From the NCBI RefSeq assembly GCF_030408555.1, contig NZ_CP047048.1, positions 2,108,001 to 2,172,000 of the forward strand: a stretch of 64,000 nt of DNA. The letters run 5' to 3'. Each line of letters begins with the position of its first letter. The first letter of the stretch is position 1. A model generated the notes under the pieces. It saw only the letters and a program-made list of their open reading frames with translations, was not told the DNA's origin and made no database searches. This DNA comes from Corynebacterium aurimucosum (GTDB taxonomy: Bacteria > Actinomycetota > Actinomycetes > Mycobacteriales > Mycobacteriaceae). This document shows positions 39,099 through 47,534 of this stretch, one piece after another. Made by a program: the position numbers and the translations under genes.

Positions 39099-41639
39099 AT
39101 GACCTCGATTAACCTCACCCGCGAGGAAGCCCAGCAGCGTTCCGACATGGTGGAGGTAAGCCACTACGACGTCGCCCTCGACCTCACCGGGGAAGAGTTC
39201 TTCACCTCCACCACGGTGGTGAAATTCCGGGTGAAGGAAGCTGGTTCGACGTTCATTGATTTGCGCGGTGACGAGCTTCTCGAGGTCCGCCTCAATGGTG
39301 CGCCGTTGCCCACCAGCGCTTATGACCCGACGTACGGCATCCCACTCTCGGGTTTGCAGGTGGCGGAGTATGAGCTCAAGGTCGTGGCGAAGATCCGCTA
39401 CTCCCGCACCGGCGAGGGTCTGCACCGCTTCGTGGACCCGGTGGATGGTGAGGCCTACCTCTACACCCAGTTCGAGACTGCCGACGCCAAGCGTGTCTTC
39501 GCCTGCTTTGACCAGCCGGACTTGAAGGCTACGTACTCGCTGACGTTTGAGGTCCCAGAGCACTGGGCGGTCATTACCAACTCCCCCATCACGCGTTCGG
39601 GCAATACCGTACGCGCTGCGGTGGACTACCCGCTGTCGACCTACCTGATTGCGCTGTGCGCGGGCCCGTACGTTGGTGTGACGGATACGTGGACCGGCAC
39701 TTTGGCGGAGCATTCCGAGGGCTCGCCGGCACAAACCGTTGAGGTGCCGCTGGGGATTTACTGCCGCCCCTCGCTGCTGGATTCGCTCGACGCGGAGCGC
39801 CTCTTCACCGAGACTAAGCAGGGCTTTGATTTCTATCACCGCAACTTCGGCTTTGCCTACCCCTTTGGCAAGTATGACCAGATTTTCGTACCGGAATTCA
39901 ACGCCGGTGCGATGGAGAACGCCGGATGCGTAACAATTCGGGACGAGTACGTCTTTACGTCTCAGGCCTCGCACTACAAGTACGAGCGCCGCGCGGACAC
40001 CATCCTGCACGAGCTGGCGCACATGTGGTTCGGTGACTTAGTGACCATGCAGTGGTGGGATGACCTGTGGCTCAACGAGTCTTTTGCTACCTGGTCAGCG
40101 GCGATTTCCCAGGCGGAGGAGACCCAATACGATACCGCGTGGGTGACCTTTGCCAACGTCGAGAAAGCTTGGGCCTACCAGCAAGATCAGCTGCCCACCA
40201 CGCACCCGATTTCCACGGACGCCTCCGATATTGAGACCGTGGAGCAGAATTTCGACGGCATTACCTACGCCAAGGGTGCGTCGGTGCTCAAGCAGCTGCA
40301 GGCCTATGTGGGCCGTGAGAACTTCTTCGCCGGCGTGCGCCGCCATTTCCAGGAGCACCAGTGGTCGAATGCCACGTTCGGGGATCTGCTGCGCCACTTG
40401 GAGGAAGCTTCAGGGCGTGACCTGTCCTTCTGGGCACAGCAGTGGCTCAAGACCACGGGCGTAAACACGCTGGGTGTGGCGTTGGGTACGGACGAGTCCG
40501 GCACCATCACGCAGGCCTACCTCACCCAGCGTGGTGATACCCTGCGCACGCACCGCGTCGCTGTCGGCGTCTATGCCTTGCAGGGTGAGAAGGTGGTGCG
40601 CACCGAGCGCATCGAGATGGATATCGATGGCGCCTCCACCGAGATTCCGGAGCTTGTGGGCCGCGCGCTTTCCGACGTCCCCTTCGTCCTTCCCAACGAC
40701 GATGACCTGACCTACTGCCTCATCGATCTGGATGCGGGTTCTTTGCAGTTCCTGTTGGAGAATGTCGACAAGTTCGAGGACCCCATGGCCCGCACTCTGT
40801 GCTGGTCCACCGCGTGGGAGATGACCCGTGCAGGTACCATGCGCGCCCGCGATTTCGTCGCGCTCGTCGCCCGCGGTGCGGCGGCGGAGACTGAGCTCGC
40901 CGTGCTCGAGCGCATCCTCGCCCAGGCCGCTTTGGCCCAGTCCACCTATGCCGCCCCGGAGTGGGCTAAGGAGGACACACAGCTTGCCGACGCCCTCCTG
41001 GCCGGCGCCCGCTCCGACGACGCCGAGCGCTCCATCGTCTTCACCCAGGCGCTGGCCGGCATCAAGCTTCACGACGCCTCCCGCACCTTCTTCCAGGACC
41101 TTCTTGAGACCTCCTCGGATGCGGGCCTGCGCTGGAAGGCGCTCACCGCGCTCATTGCTGATGGCTCGCTTGCCGACGTCACCGGGCCCGAAGCCGCCGG
41201 CGCCGCCCTGACGGCGGTGGCTGAGGAACTCAAGCGCGATAACACCGCGACGGGCTACCAGGCCTCGCTTAAGGCGTTGGCTGCGGTTAATACCGAGGAC
41301 AACAAGCGCGCGGTGTGGGACGAGATTGTCGCCGGTGAACTGGGCAACCGCGACTTGGAATCCAAGCTAGCGGGCCTGGCGTTCGTAGGCTCCGACGAGC
41401 TCCTGCCGAGCGCTGAGTTCTTTGACGTGGCGGAAAAGATCTGGTCCGCGCAATCCAACGAGATTGCCCTGACCACGGTAACCGGGTTGTTCCCGCGCTG
41501 GGATGTCAGCCAGGAGACCCTCGACCGCGCCGACGAGTTCCTCTCCCGCGACTTGGCCGGCGGCTTGCGCCGCGCAGTCACCGAGCAGCGCGACCGCCTC
41601 GCCCGCGCTCTGCGCAACCGCGCCGTCGACCGCGGCTAG
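39099..41639 (+). CDS. pepN: aminopeptidase N (M1 family)
   Basis: Cytoplasmic zinc aminopeptidase of 846 residues. The GAMEN exopeptidase motif lies in FNAGAMENAGCVTI (about residue 272) and the zinc site HELAHMWFGDLVTMQWWDDLWLNE (HEXXH-N18-E, about residues 305-330). An ERAP1-like helical C-terminal domain completes the protein. GAGGAG precedes the ATG. The gene is followed by a terminator and stands divergent from the Rv2466c-type gene. Confidence 0.96.
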   Translation: MTSINLTREEAQQRSDMVEVSHYDVALDLTGEEFFTSTTVVKFRVKEAGSTFIDLRGDELLEVRLNGAPLPTSAYDPTYGIPLSGLQVAEYELKVVAKIRYSRTGEGLHRFVDPVDGEAYLYTQFETADAKRVFACFDQPDLKATYSLTFEVPEHWAVITNSPITRSGNTVRAAVDYPLSTYLIALCAGPYVGVTDTWTGTLAEHSEGSPAQTVEVPLGIYCRPSLLDSLDAERLFTETKQGFDFYHRNFGFAYPFGKYDQIFVPEFNAGAMENAGCVTIRDEYVFTSQASHYKYERRADTILHELAHMWFGDLVTMQWWDDLWLNESFATWSAAISQAEETQYDTAWVTFANVEKAWAYQQDQLPTTHPISTDASDIETVEQNFDGITYAKGASVLKQLQAYVGRENFFAGVRRHFQEHQWSNATFGDLLRHLEEASGRDLSFWAQQWLKTTGVNTLGVALGTDESGTITQAYLTQRGDTLRTHRVAVGVYALQGEKVVRTERIEMDIDGASTEIPELVGRALSDVPFVLPNDDDLTYCLIDLDAGSLQFLLENVDKFEDPMARTLCWSTAWEMTRAGTMRARDFVALVARGAAAETELAVLERILAQAALAQSTYAAPEWAKEDTQLADALLAGARSDDAERSIVFTQALAGIKLHDASRTFFQDLLETSSDAGLRWKALTALIADGSLADVTGPEAAGAALTAVAEELKRDNTATGYQASLKALAAVNTEDNKRAVWDEIVAGELGNRDLESKLAGLAFVGSDELLPSAEFFDVAEKIWSAQSNEIALTTVTGLFPRWDVSQETLDRADEFLSRDLAGGLRRAVTEQRDRLARALRNRAVDRG

Positions 41640-41658
41640 TCCCCAGAGCATACGCATC

Positions 41659-41680
41659 AAGCCCCTCACCTGAGGGGCTT
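41659..41680 (+). terminator. terminator behind pepN
   Basis: AAGCCCCTCA / TGAGGGGCTT with a 2-nt centre, 19 bp past the pepN stop. Confidence 0.8.
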
Positions 41681-41699
41681 GTGCTCCAGTTCCGCCTCC

Positions 41700-41763
41700 C
41701 CCTGTCCGCAGCCACCGTTCACCCAGCCAATCCCTGTCCGCCGCCACCGTTCACCCAGCCAAT
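41700..41763 (+). repeat. two tandem 32-bp repeats upstream of the HNH gene
   Basis: Two adjacent 32-bp units beginning CCCTGTCCGC and ending CACCCAGCCAAT, identical except for A/C at position 11. They lie in the 260-bp gap between pepN and the HNH gene; no gene is seen in that gap. Confidence 0.85.
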
Positions 41764-42322
41764 CCCGTCCCCTACCCTTTGTCAGCATTAGCCACGCCTG
41801 TGGCCAACCTTCCTCCCGTTACCCGTGACGCACCCCTCTATCCAGGAATTTTCTTCCTCCGGTTGCGGGGTTGCTGGTGCTGTTTTAGTCTCTGTGCTCA
41901 TGGGGGATATCGAAACCTACCTCCGCCTTCGCAACTCGGGGATTGCACTGGTGGAACATGCACCTGGCACACCCGATGAACTCCGCGCGCTCGGCGCCGA
42001 TGCCTCTGATGCCACCGAGCTTGCCGGCCTACACCAGGTCTACTTCGGCCCCACCCGCTTTACCGGCAAACAACGCAAAGCCCGTGCTGCAGCCCTTCAA
42101 CAACGCCACAGCCTCGGCACCCTCACACTCATCGAGTCTTATACATCCAAAGTCAAAAAGACCCTGGATGCCTGGAACCTCCGCGCAAAACTCGCCGCCA
42201 CACCCGCACACCGCATCCCCACTGTGGCCACCGCACGACTTAAAGAACTGGGACCTGACCCCTGTTAGGTAGACACCTGATATCCAGCCCTGTTGGGTTG
42301 GGAAGAAAGGTAATCTACCACC

Positions 42323-42622
42323 ATGCCTAGGTACTCCGAACAGTTCAAACGTGATGCTGTGGCCCTCTACGAAAACAATGAGGACCTCTCACTTCACGCG
42401 GCTTCAGCAGAGCTAGGAATCAATCGTTCCTCACTTTATTCCTGGCTTAAGCAGTACGGCACCGGCAAGCGTGTCCGCACAAAAAGCATGCGCGACAAGG
42501 CACAGGCGACGACTGATTCTGAACGAATCCGTCAGCTAGAAAAAGAAGTCTCTAAGCTTCGTGAAGAACGCGATATCCTGCGTAAGGCCGCGAAATATTT
42601 TGCCGAAGAGACACGCTGGTAA
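42323..42622 (+). CDS. IS3-family transposase OrfA
   Basis: 99-residue DNA-binding subunit. It has a helix-turn-helix (SLHAASAELGINRSSLYSWLKQYG, about residues 23-46) and a C-terminal leucine-zipper-like coil (RIRQLEKEVSKLREERDILRKAAKYF). It ends in the frame that OrfB enters by a -1 shift, the standard way IS3 elements make the OrfAB transposase. Confidence 0.93.
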   Translation: MPRYSEQFKRDAVALYENNEDLSLHAASAELGINRSSLYSWLKQYGTGKRVRTKSMRDKAQATTDSERIRQLEKEVSKLREERDILRKAAKYFAEETRW

Positions 42623-43515
42623 TCCGCTTCCAGTTTGTCTATGACCATCGAACCGAGTACTCGGTCAAGCGGATGTGCCACGTGTTAAAGCTCAATCGCT
42701 CCTCGTTCTACAAATGGGTCAACACCCGCGAAAAACGCAGGTTAAAGATGTGTTCGGATGCTCTTATTGGTGCACGAATCAAGAGCATCTTCGATGATGA
42801 GCACGGGCTTTATGGTGCTAAACGCATCGCTGCAAGCCTTAAAGCCGATACGGACTTTCCTCCGATCAATCACAAGAAGGTCGCACGCATTATGAAATCC
42901 ATGGGGCTAAAAGGCTTTACTAAACAACGTCGATGTGTCACTACCAGGCGCAAGCCTGGTCATCGAGTCATGCCAGATTTAGTAGGCCGCAAATTCACCG
43001 CTGATAAGCCGAACCAGGTGTATGTAGGCGATATCACCTACCTGCCGTGTAAGGGAGGCAAGAACATGTACCTTGCCACAGTCATCGACGTCTACTCGCG
43101 CAAACTTGTCGGTCATGCGCTCGCCGATCACATGCGGGTATCGCTGGTTATCGAAGCTTTGTCCCATGCCAGCAAGGTTCGCGGAAGCCTTAAAGGGGTA
43201 ATTTTCCATTCTGATCATGGCAGTGTGTACACCTCACAGGCTTTTCAAGACCACTGCACCCAACTTGGTGTTCGCCAATCCATGGGAGCAGTGGGAACGA
43301 GTGCCGATAATGCCCTGGCAGAATCGTTTAACGCCACTTTAAAGCGTGAAGTTCTGCGAGATAGGAAAGTTTTTGACAATCCCATCATCTGCCGCCAAGA
43401 AGTCTTCCGATGGTGCATGCGCTACAACACGCGCAGACGGCACTCCTGGTGCAACCTTCTAGCCCCCGATGACTTCGAAGCACTCACATCAGCTACACTG
43501 ACCCAAGCAGCATAG
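42601..43515 (+). CDS. IS3-family transposase OrfB (DDE integrase), made by -1 frameshift
   Basis: The first ATG is at 42673, but homology (DTLVIRFQFVYDHRTEYSVKRMC) runs upstream of it in the -1 frame relative to OrfA, which is open from 42583. The shift must lie between 42583 and 42622; AAATATTTTG at about 42593-42602 is a candidate slip site. The rve core shows the DDE triad: Asp in YVGDITYL, Asp in FHSDHGSVY and Glu in ALAESFNATLK. About 300 residues; no inactivating change seen. Confidence 0.9.
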   Translation, partial: CRRDTLVIRFQFVYDHRTEYSVKRMCHVLKLNRSSFYKWVNTREKRRLKMCSDALIGARIKSIFDDEHGLYGAKRIAASLKADTDFPPINHKKVARIMKSMGLKGFTKQRRCVTTRRKPGHRVMPDLVGRKFTADKPNQVYVGDITYLPCKGGKNMYLATVIDVYSRKLVGHALADHMRVSLVIEALSHASKVRGSLKGVIFHSDHGSVYTSQAFQDHCTQLGVRQSMGAVGTSADNALAESFNATLKREVLRDRKVFDNPIICRQEVFRWCMRYNTRRRHSWCNLLAPDDFEALTSATLTQAA

Positions 43516-44546
43516 CTAACCCCCGACGTGTCTACTTTCCGGGGGTCAGGCCCCTGCGTGCTAAAAGAACCGCCAAACCAGGCGTACGCATCACCTACCG
43601 GGAACAAGGCCCCAACACGCTCTCCATTACCGATGACGCCACCACGATTGCCAACATGCGCGCAGTCTTAGAATCCACCAACACCACCGACCTCCTTCAA
43701 GCCGCCAACGACATCTTCTTCAACCAAGCAAGCGGTACAAAGCCGGCCGTGCGCACCCAAGTCATCATCACCCTGAATGAGCTCGACCAAATCATCAACG
43801 GCGAGGGTGATGAAATAGAGCTCAACCTGACTAACGGCGGGCGCATGACAGGCGCTGAATTCCTCACCCACAAGTTTGCCGAAATAGGCTACGCCACCAT
43901 CGTCCACCCCATTGACGGGCCCATCAACACCTGGCGCCTATCGCGCGGAGCAAACCTCAACCAACGCCTTAGCCTGCACGCGGAATTCCACACCTGCTCA
44001 AGACCAGGCTGCAACAAGCCAGCCGATTACTGCCAAGTCCACCACCTCATCCCCTGGCAGGCAGGTGGCTTTACCAACATCAAGAACCTGACCTTCCTGT
44101 GTGCTTATCACAACGGTATTAACGACGATGACCCTTCAAGGCCTACCGGGCGCGGCTACATGTACCGACTCAACACCGGAGTCAGCTTCATCCCACCCTG
44201 GGGTGCACCGATAACCGCAATGCCGGAATACCAAGAAGCACTAGCCAGACTCAACACCGAAAAAGCAGCCGCAAAGACACAGGCCACAGCACCAACCCAA
44301 ACCCCAGCCACAGCCCAAGGAGCTGCAACAACACCGGGCACAGCCAGCCAAAGCCAAGCAGTACCAGAACAGCCACCAGACCCACCACCCGACAGCAGCT
44401 AACCCCAGCCACCACACACAGCAACAACTGAAAGGAAACGGCTCACCACCAGCGACAACACCGCTACCCGCCAACCGAGGGAAGGTTCGCGGGCACACCG
44501 GCGATCCTTCAGACAACACCACCCACAAACCACAACAAGGCACGCG

Positions 44547-44762
44547 GGGATCCCTGACCACGGCTAATGCGCCACAAAATGCAGCGGGGTGTACCGGGAC
44601 TCTTAAGCCCTTAAAGAACTAAACCCGCCAACCGTTAGAAGGGGGACGGGAAACTAGGAGATCCCAGACCACAGTTCACATGCCGCAAGATACAGCGGGA
44701 GCAGCGGGCCCTTTAGCTCTTAAAGAACGAGACCCACCAACCCGATGGTGGTTGGCGGGTTT
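44547..44762. repeat. imperfect tandem duplication (about 111-bp unit) with long-range inverted repeat
   Basis: Two diverged copies start at about 44547 (GGGATCCCTGACCAC) and 44658 (GAGATCCCAGACCAC) and share the elements CCTTAAAGAAC / CTCTTAAAGAAC and AAACCCGCCAACC / GACCCACCAACC. AAACCCGCCAACC (44621-44633) is also a perfect complement of GGTTGGCGGGTTT (44750-44762), which pairs locally with 44732-44742 as a terminator-like hairpin. The 420-bp gap 44403-44822 has no gene. Confidence 0.6.
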
Positions 44763-44822
44763 CCTGGAGTGCACGTTCGTATTCCCGGCGGGGAAAACTT
44801 ATGGCGCTGCCCTCGCTGGTGT

Positions 44823-45569
44823 CTAGTCGAGGGTCGGCGTGGGATCCTCGCCAATGACGACCTCCACCGTGGCCGCATCAGGGCGCAGGGTCTCTTCCAG
44901 CTGAGCGGCTACGACGCCGCCCTCTGCCTTGATGGTTCTCGTAATGCGTAGGACCGGCTGGTTGCGCCCCACGCCCAGGGCCTTTTGTTCCTCCGTGCGC
45001 GCGGTGGCAGGCACGAGGGAATCGCGCTTAAAAACGGGTGTCAGGTCAAGCTCCGTCAACAGCTCGGTCAGTGGCTTCTGCACATCCTCTTCCGTAAGTC
45101 CTGGTGCCAAGATTTGCGGGATAAAGAGCGTGGAGGCCATGATGGGCGAGCCCGCCGACACCTGCACCGTACGGCACTCCCACAGGGAATCCCCCTCCTC
45201 AATCCCAAAGGCGGAAGCAAGGTGCCCGGGAGCATCAATGAACATCAGCGACAGCACCCGCACCTCAACATCGAGGCCATGTTCACGCAATTGATCGAGG
45301 GCACTGCGGCCACTCGTCAGGCTCAACGTGGGCGGGGTGGCACGCACGAAGGTGCCACCGGTGCGCCCACGCTTGCGATCAATGAGGCCCTCAATCTGGA
45401 CGATGTCCAGCGCGTGGCGCACCGTCATGCGCGCCACCTTGTATTCCTGAACCAATTCCCGCTCGGTGGGAAAACGGTCACCCGGCTTTAATTCGCCGGA
45501 TTCAATCTTGCTCCTAAGCGAATCCGCGATCACCAAATAGGCGGGGCGGCGACGTTGAGAGGTGGACAC
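44823..45569 (-). CDS. GntR-family regulator with UTRA domain (HutC subfamily)
   Basis: 248-residue regulator. Winged-helix DNA-binding domain at residues 10-77 (IESGELKPGDRFPTERELVQEYKVARMTVRHALDIVQIEGLI), then a UTRA ligand domain to the end. GTG start at 45569. It is the last gene of a same-strand run that begins with an ABC importer, so it is the likely local regulator of that cluster. The effector is unknown. Confidence 0.88.
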   Translation of the reverse strand: MSTSQRRRPAYLVIADSLRSKIESGELKPGDRFPTERELVQEYKVARMTVRHALDIVQIEGLIDRKRGRTGGTFVRATPPTLSLTSGRSALDQLREHGLDVEVRVLSLMFIDAPGHLASAFGIEEGDSLWECRTVQVSAGSPIMASTLFIPQILAPGLTEEDVQKPLTELLTELDLTPVFKRDSLVPATARTEEQKALGVGRNQPVLRITRTIKAEGGVVAAQLEETLRPDAATVEVVIGEDPTPTLD

Positions 45570-45625
45570 GCCTCATAACTGTACCGTGTGCTGGGTTTTT
45601 CGCATCTTGAGAGAAAACGCGCCAC

Positions 45626-46300
45626 CTACTTACGCTGGTTCAACTCAATGCGCGGGCGCACACGGATCTCAGTGAGCTGCGTCGTCGGCCCAGCATCAAC
45701 GGTGGTGCGAATAGCCTTCGCCACCTCGACCGGGGCGATGACATGCTCCGGATTGTAATCCTGCAAGCCCTGCAGCATCGGGGTATCCGTCGGACCCGGC
45801 GCGACGGTGGACACGCGGATGCCGAGTTCGCCGAGGCGGAGGCCGTCGGCAAGCGCGTAGAGTGCGTGCTTCGTGGCGGCGTAAATGACGTTGTCACCAT
45901 AGGAGTGGATGCCGGCACCGGAGTTGATGAACACCGCGAGGCCCTCCGCCGCACGCAGCGCAGGCAGCAGAAGGCGGGTCAGCTCTGCTGGCACGTGCAC
46001 GTTGAGGTCCATCTGCGCACGCCAATCTTCCGGGCTAGCGCTTTCCACTGAGCGCTTATCCGCCCGTGCCGCCGCATGCACGAGCACGTCCACGCGCTCC
46101 AGTTCAGAAAGCTCGGTGGGAAGCGCCGCACCATCAAGTAGCGACAGCAGGTCGATGCCCACCGGCACGATGTTCTCCGCCTCCGGCAGCTCCCCGGCGC
46201 GCCGGCCTAGTGCATACACGCGGTGGTCTCGCGCAAGGTCCTTGATGATCTCCCTGCCCATTCCACCGGTTGCCCCGGTCACAACGGCAGTCTTCACCAT
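45626..46300 (-). CDS. short-chain dehydrogenase/reductase
   Basis: 224-residue SDR. Cofactor motif TGATGGMGRE at residues 8-17, VHAAARAD in place of NAG, catalytic Ser in INSGAGIHSYGDNVIY with YAATK (Tyr and Lys). LGRRAGE after beta-2 suggests NADP(H). It follows the CMD-domain gene after 17 bp and is probably in the same operon; substrate unknown. Confidence 0.85.
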   Translation of the reverse strand: MVKTAVVTGATGGMGREIIKDLARDHRVYALGRRAGELPEAENIVPVGIDLLSLLDGAALPTELSELERVDVLVHAAARADKRSVESASPEDWRAQMDLNVHVPAELTRLLLPALRAAEGLAVFINSGAGIHSYGDNVIYAATKHALYALADGLRLGELGIRVSTVAPGPTDTPMLQGLQDYNPEHVIAPVEVAKAIRTTVDAGPTTQLTEIRVRPRIELNQRK

Positions 46301-46317
46301 GATTGTTCCTCCTTCAG

Positions 46318-47505
46318 TTAGCGGAAGCGCTTCGGCACATCCGGCTCCCCCAGCGTCAGCATCAGGCGATTTGCCCAGTTGAAGAACGCGGAGGAATTGA
46401 TGACGTCGATGATTGCCAGCGTATCGAAACCCACCTCGCGGAGACCATCCACGTGGGAGGCGTCGAACGCAAAGGGTGACTCGGTCAGGGCCAGGGCGGC
46501 GTCACGGATGGCGGACCACTGCGCCGAGCCCAGGTCAGCAGAAACGCCCTCGTCGAGCAGGCGGTCAATCGCTGCGGAGTCACCGCCCTCCTCCTTGGCG
46601 CGCTGCTGGTGTACCGATGCGCAGTACTCGCAGCCATTGAGGCGCGAGACCACCGTGGCGGCCAGCTCACGCTGGGCGCGCCCCAATCCGCCGTCGGTGT
46701 TGTAGAAAATGTCCAGGTCCGTCAGCGTGCGCGCCTTGAGCGCTGCCGGGTCGCGGGCCAGCAGGCGGAAGTACTCCATGTCGATGCGCTCGGGCTTAAT
46801 CAGCGCGTCACGCTGCGCGTCGGTGAACTCCTCCTTTGGTTGCGGCGGCACCCACGGCTTCCAGCCTAGGGAGTGCGCCACGAAACCCTGCGGCTTGACG
46901 ACGTCCGGCACCAACGTCCCCTCCCCCGGCACCCACTCCGGAGTCTGGGTGGGACGCGGCGCCGCAGTCACAGGCGTGGGCTGGGCGGCACCGGCCAGCA
47001 CAGACAATCCGTGCGCCACACGCAGTTGGAAGGACAGGAAGCTCACGATCTGTCCCAGGGTCACGATGTCATCGTTGGACCAGCCGGCCGCCTGGAGGTG
47101 ACCGATCGCGGCCGGGGAGGCGTCCTTGGGGTGGAAAGCCAGAAGGTGGGCGAAGTCGAGGGCGGCGGCGAGACGTGGCGAGCCGTCGAAAAGTGTGAAG
47201 CCGCCACCAGAGTATGGGCCGGTGGTGATGCCGCGCTCCACCGCGCGGGCTACTTCTGCGGCGAGCTCCTCGGATTCCTCCGCCAGCAGGTCGGAATAGA
47301 ACTCCACCGCCTGCGGAGCCTGGTAAATGCCAGCAACAAACGTCGCGATGGCGTAGCGCTCCGCATAGCTAAACGTGCCGGGTTCTTTGGGCTCAAGGAG
47401 CGCGGCGAAGGAGGCCTGCGCATTCTCCTTAGCTTCAGGCCGGCGCTCGCGCAGCTGGGCGACGTCCTCGCTTGCATCCGCCAGTAGGTTAATAATGTCT
47501 GCCAT
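46318..47505 (-). CDS. fused CMD/alkylhydroperoxidase-domain protein (Avi_7170 plus Avi_7169 types)
   Basis: 395 residues made of two AhpD-like helical domains. The N-terminal part (about 1-185) resembles the CMD-domain protein family typed by Avi_7170 and lacks a CxxC. The C-terminal part (about 225-395) resembles the Avi_7169 alkylhydroperoxidase-domain family and carries the redox motif CEYCASVH. The linker is Pro/Thr-rich. As I recall, these two families are usually separate genes beside an ABC importer whose binding protein is of the KPN_01854 type; here they are fused in exactly that context. A peroxidase or detoxification step is likely; the substrate is unknown. Confidence 0.8.
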   Translation of the reverse strand: MADIINLLADASEDVAQLRERRPEAKENAQASFAALLEPKEPGTFSYAERYAIATFVAGIYQAPQAVEFYSDLLAEESEELAAEVARAVERGITTGPYSGGGFTLFDGSPRLAAALDFAHLLAFHPKDASPAAIGHLQAAGWSNDDIVTLGQIVSFLSFQLRVAHGLSVLAGAAQPTPVTAAPRPTQTPEWVPGEGTLVPDVVKPQGFVAHSLGWKPWVPPQPKEEFTDAQRDALIKPERIDMEYFRLLARDPAALKARTLTDLDIFYNTDGGLGRAQRELAATVVSRLNGCEYCASVHQQRAKEEGGDSAAIDRLLDEGVSADLGSAQWSAIRDAALALTESPFAFDASHVDGLREVGFDTLAIIDVINSSAFFNWANRLMLTLGEPDVPKRFR

Positions 47506-47534
47506 GAACTAATCCTTTCTTGATTGGCCCCAGG

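Larger units (their letters stand above)
42256..43548 (+). mobile_element. IS3-family insertion sequence, 1293 bp
   Basis: Terminal inverted repeats of 21 bp: TGACCCCTGTTAGGTAGACAC at 42256-42276 against the complement of 43528-43548 (TGACCCCCGGAAAGTAGACAC), 17 of 21 identical, with TG...CA ends typical of IS3. The two overlapping transposase frames are intact. Flanking target bases GACC (42252-42255) and GGCC (43549-43552) are a 4-bp duplication with one change, and treating them so restores the host frame. Confidence 0.92.
41900..44402 (+). pseudogene. HNH endonuclease (DUF222/13E12 type), split by an IS3-family element
   Basis: The N-terminal part (41900-42255, MGDIETYLRLRNSGIALVEH onward) matches the DUF222 region of 13E12-type proteins. 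The C-terminal part resumes at 43549 and holds the HNH motif CSRPGC...QVHHLIPWQAGG...NLTFLCAYHN. Removing 42252-43548 (element plus one 4-bp target copy) joins ...KELG to PLRAKR in one frame of 401 residues, so the gene was intact before insertion. The tail is rich in Ala, Thr, Gln and Pro. 13E12 genes are multicopy in actinobacteria and serve as phage attachment sites in M. tuberculosis; the cellular role is unclear. Confidence 0.88.

Noticed and set aside
41700..41763. CRISPR array
   Set aside because: Two directly adjacent units without spacers and no cas genes anywhere in the window.
41640..44822. Prophage or larger genomic island around the HNH gene
   Set aside because: No integrase, structural or lysis genes; only one IS3 element, one host-type HNH gene and repeats.
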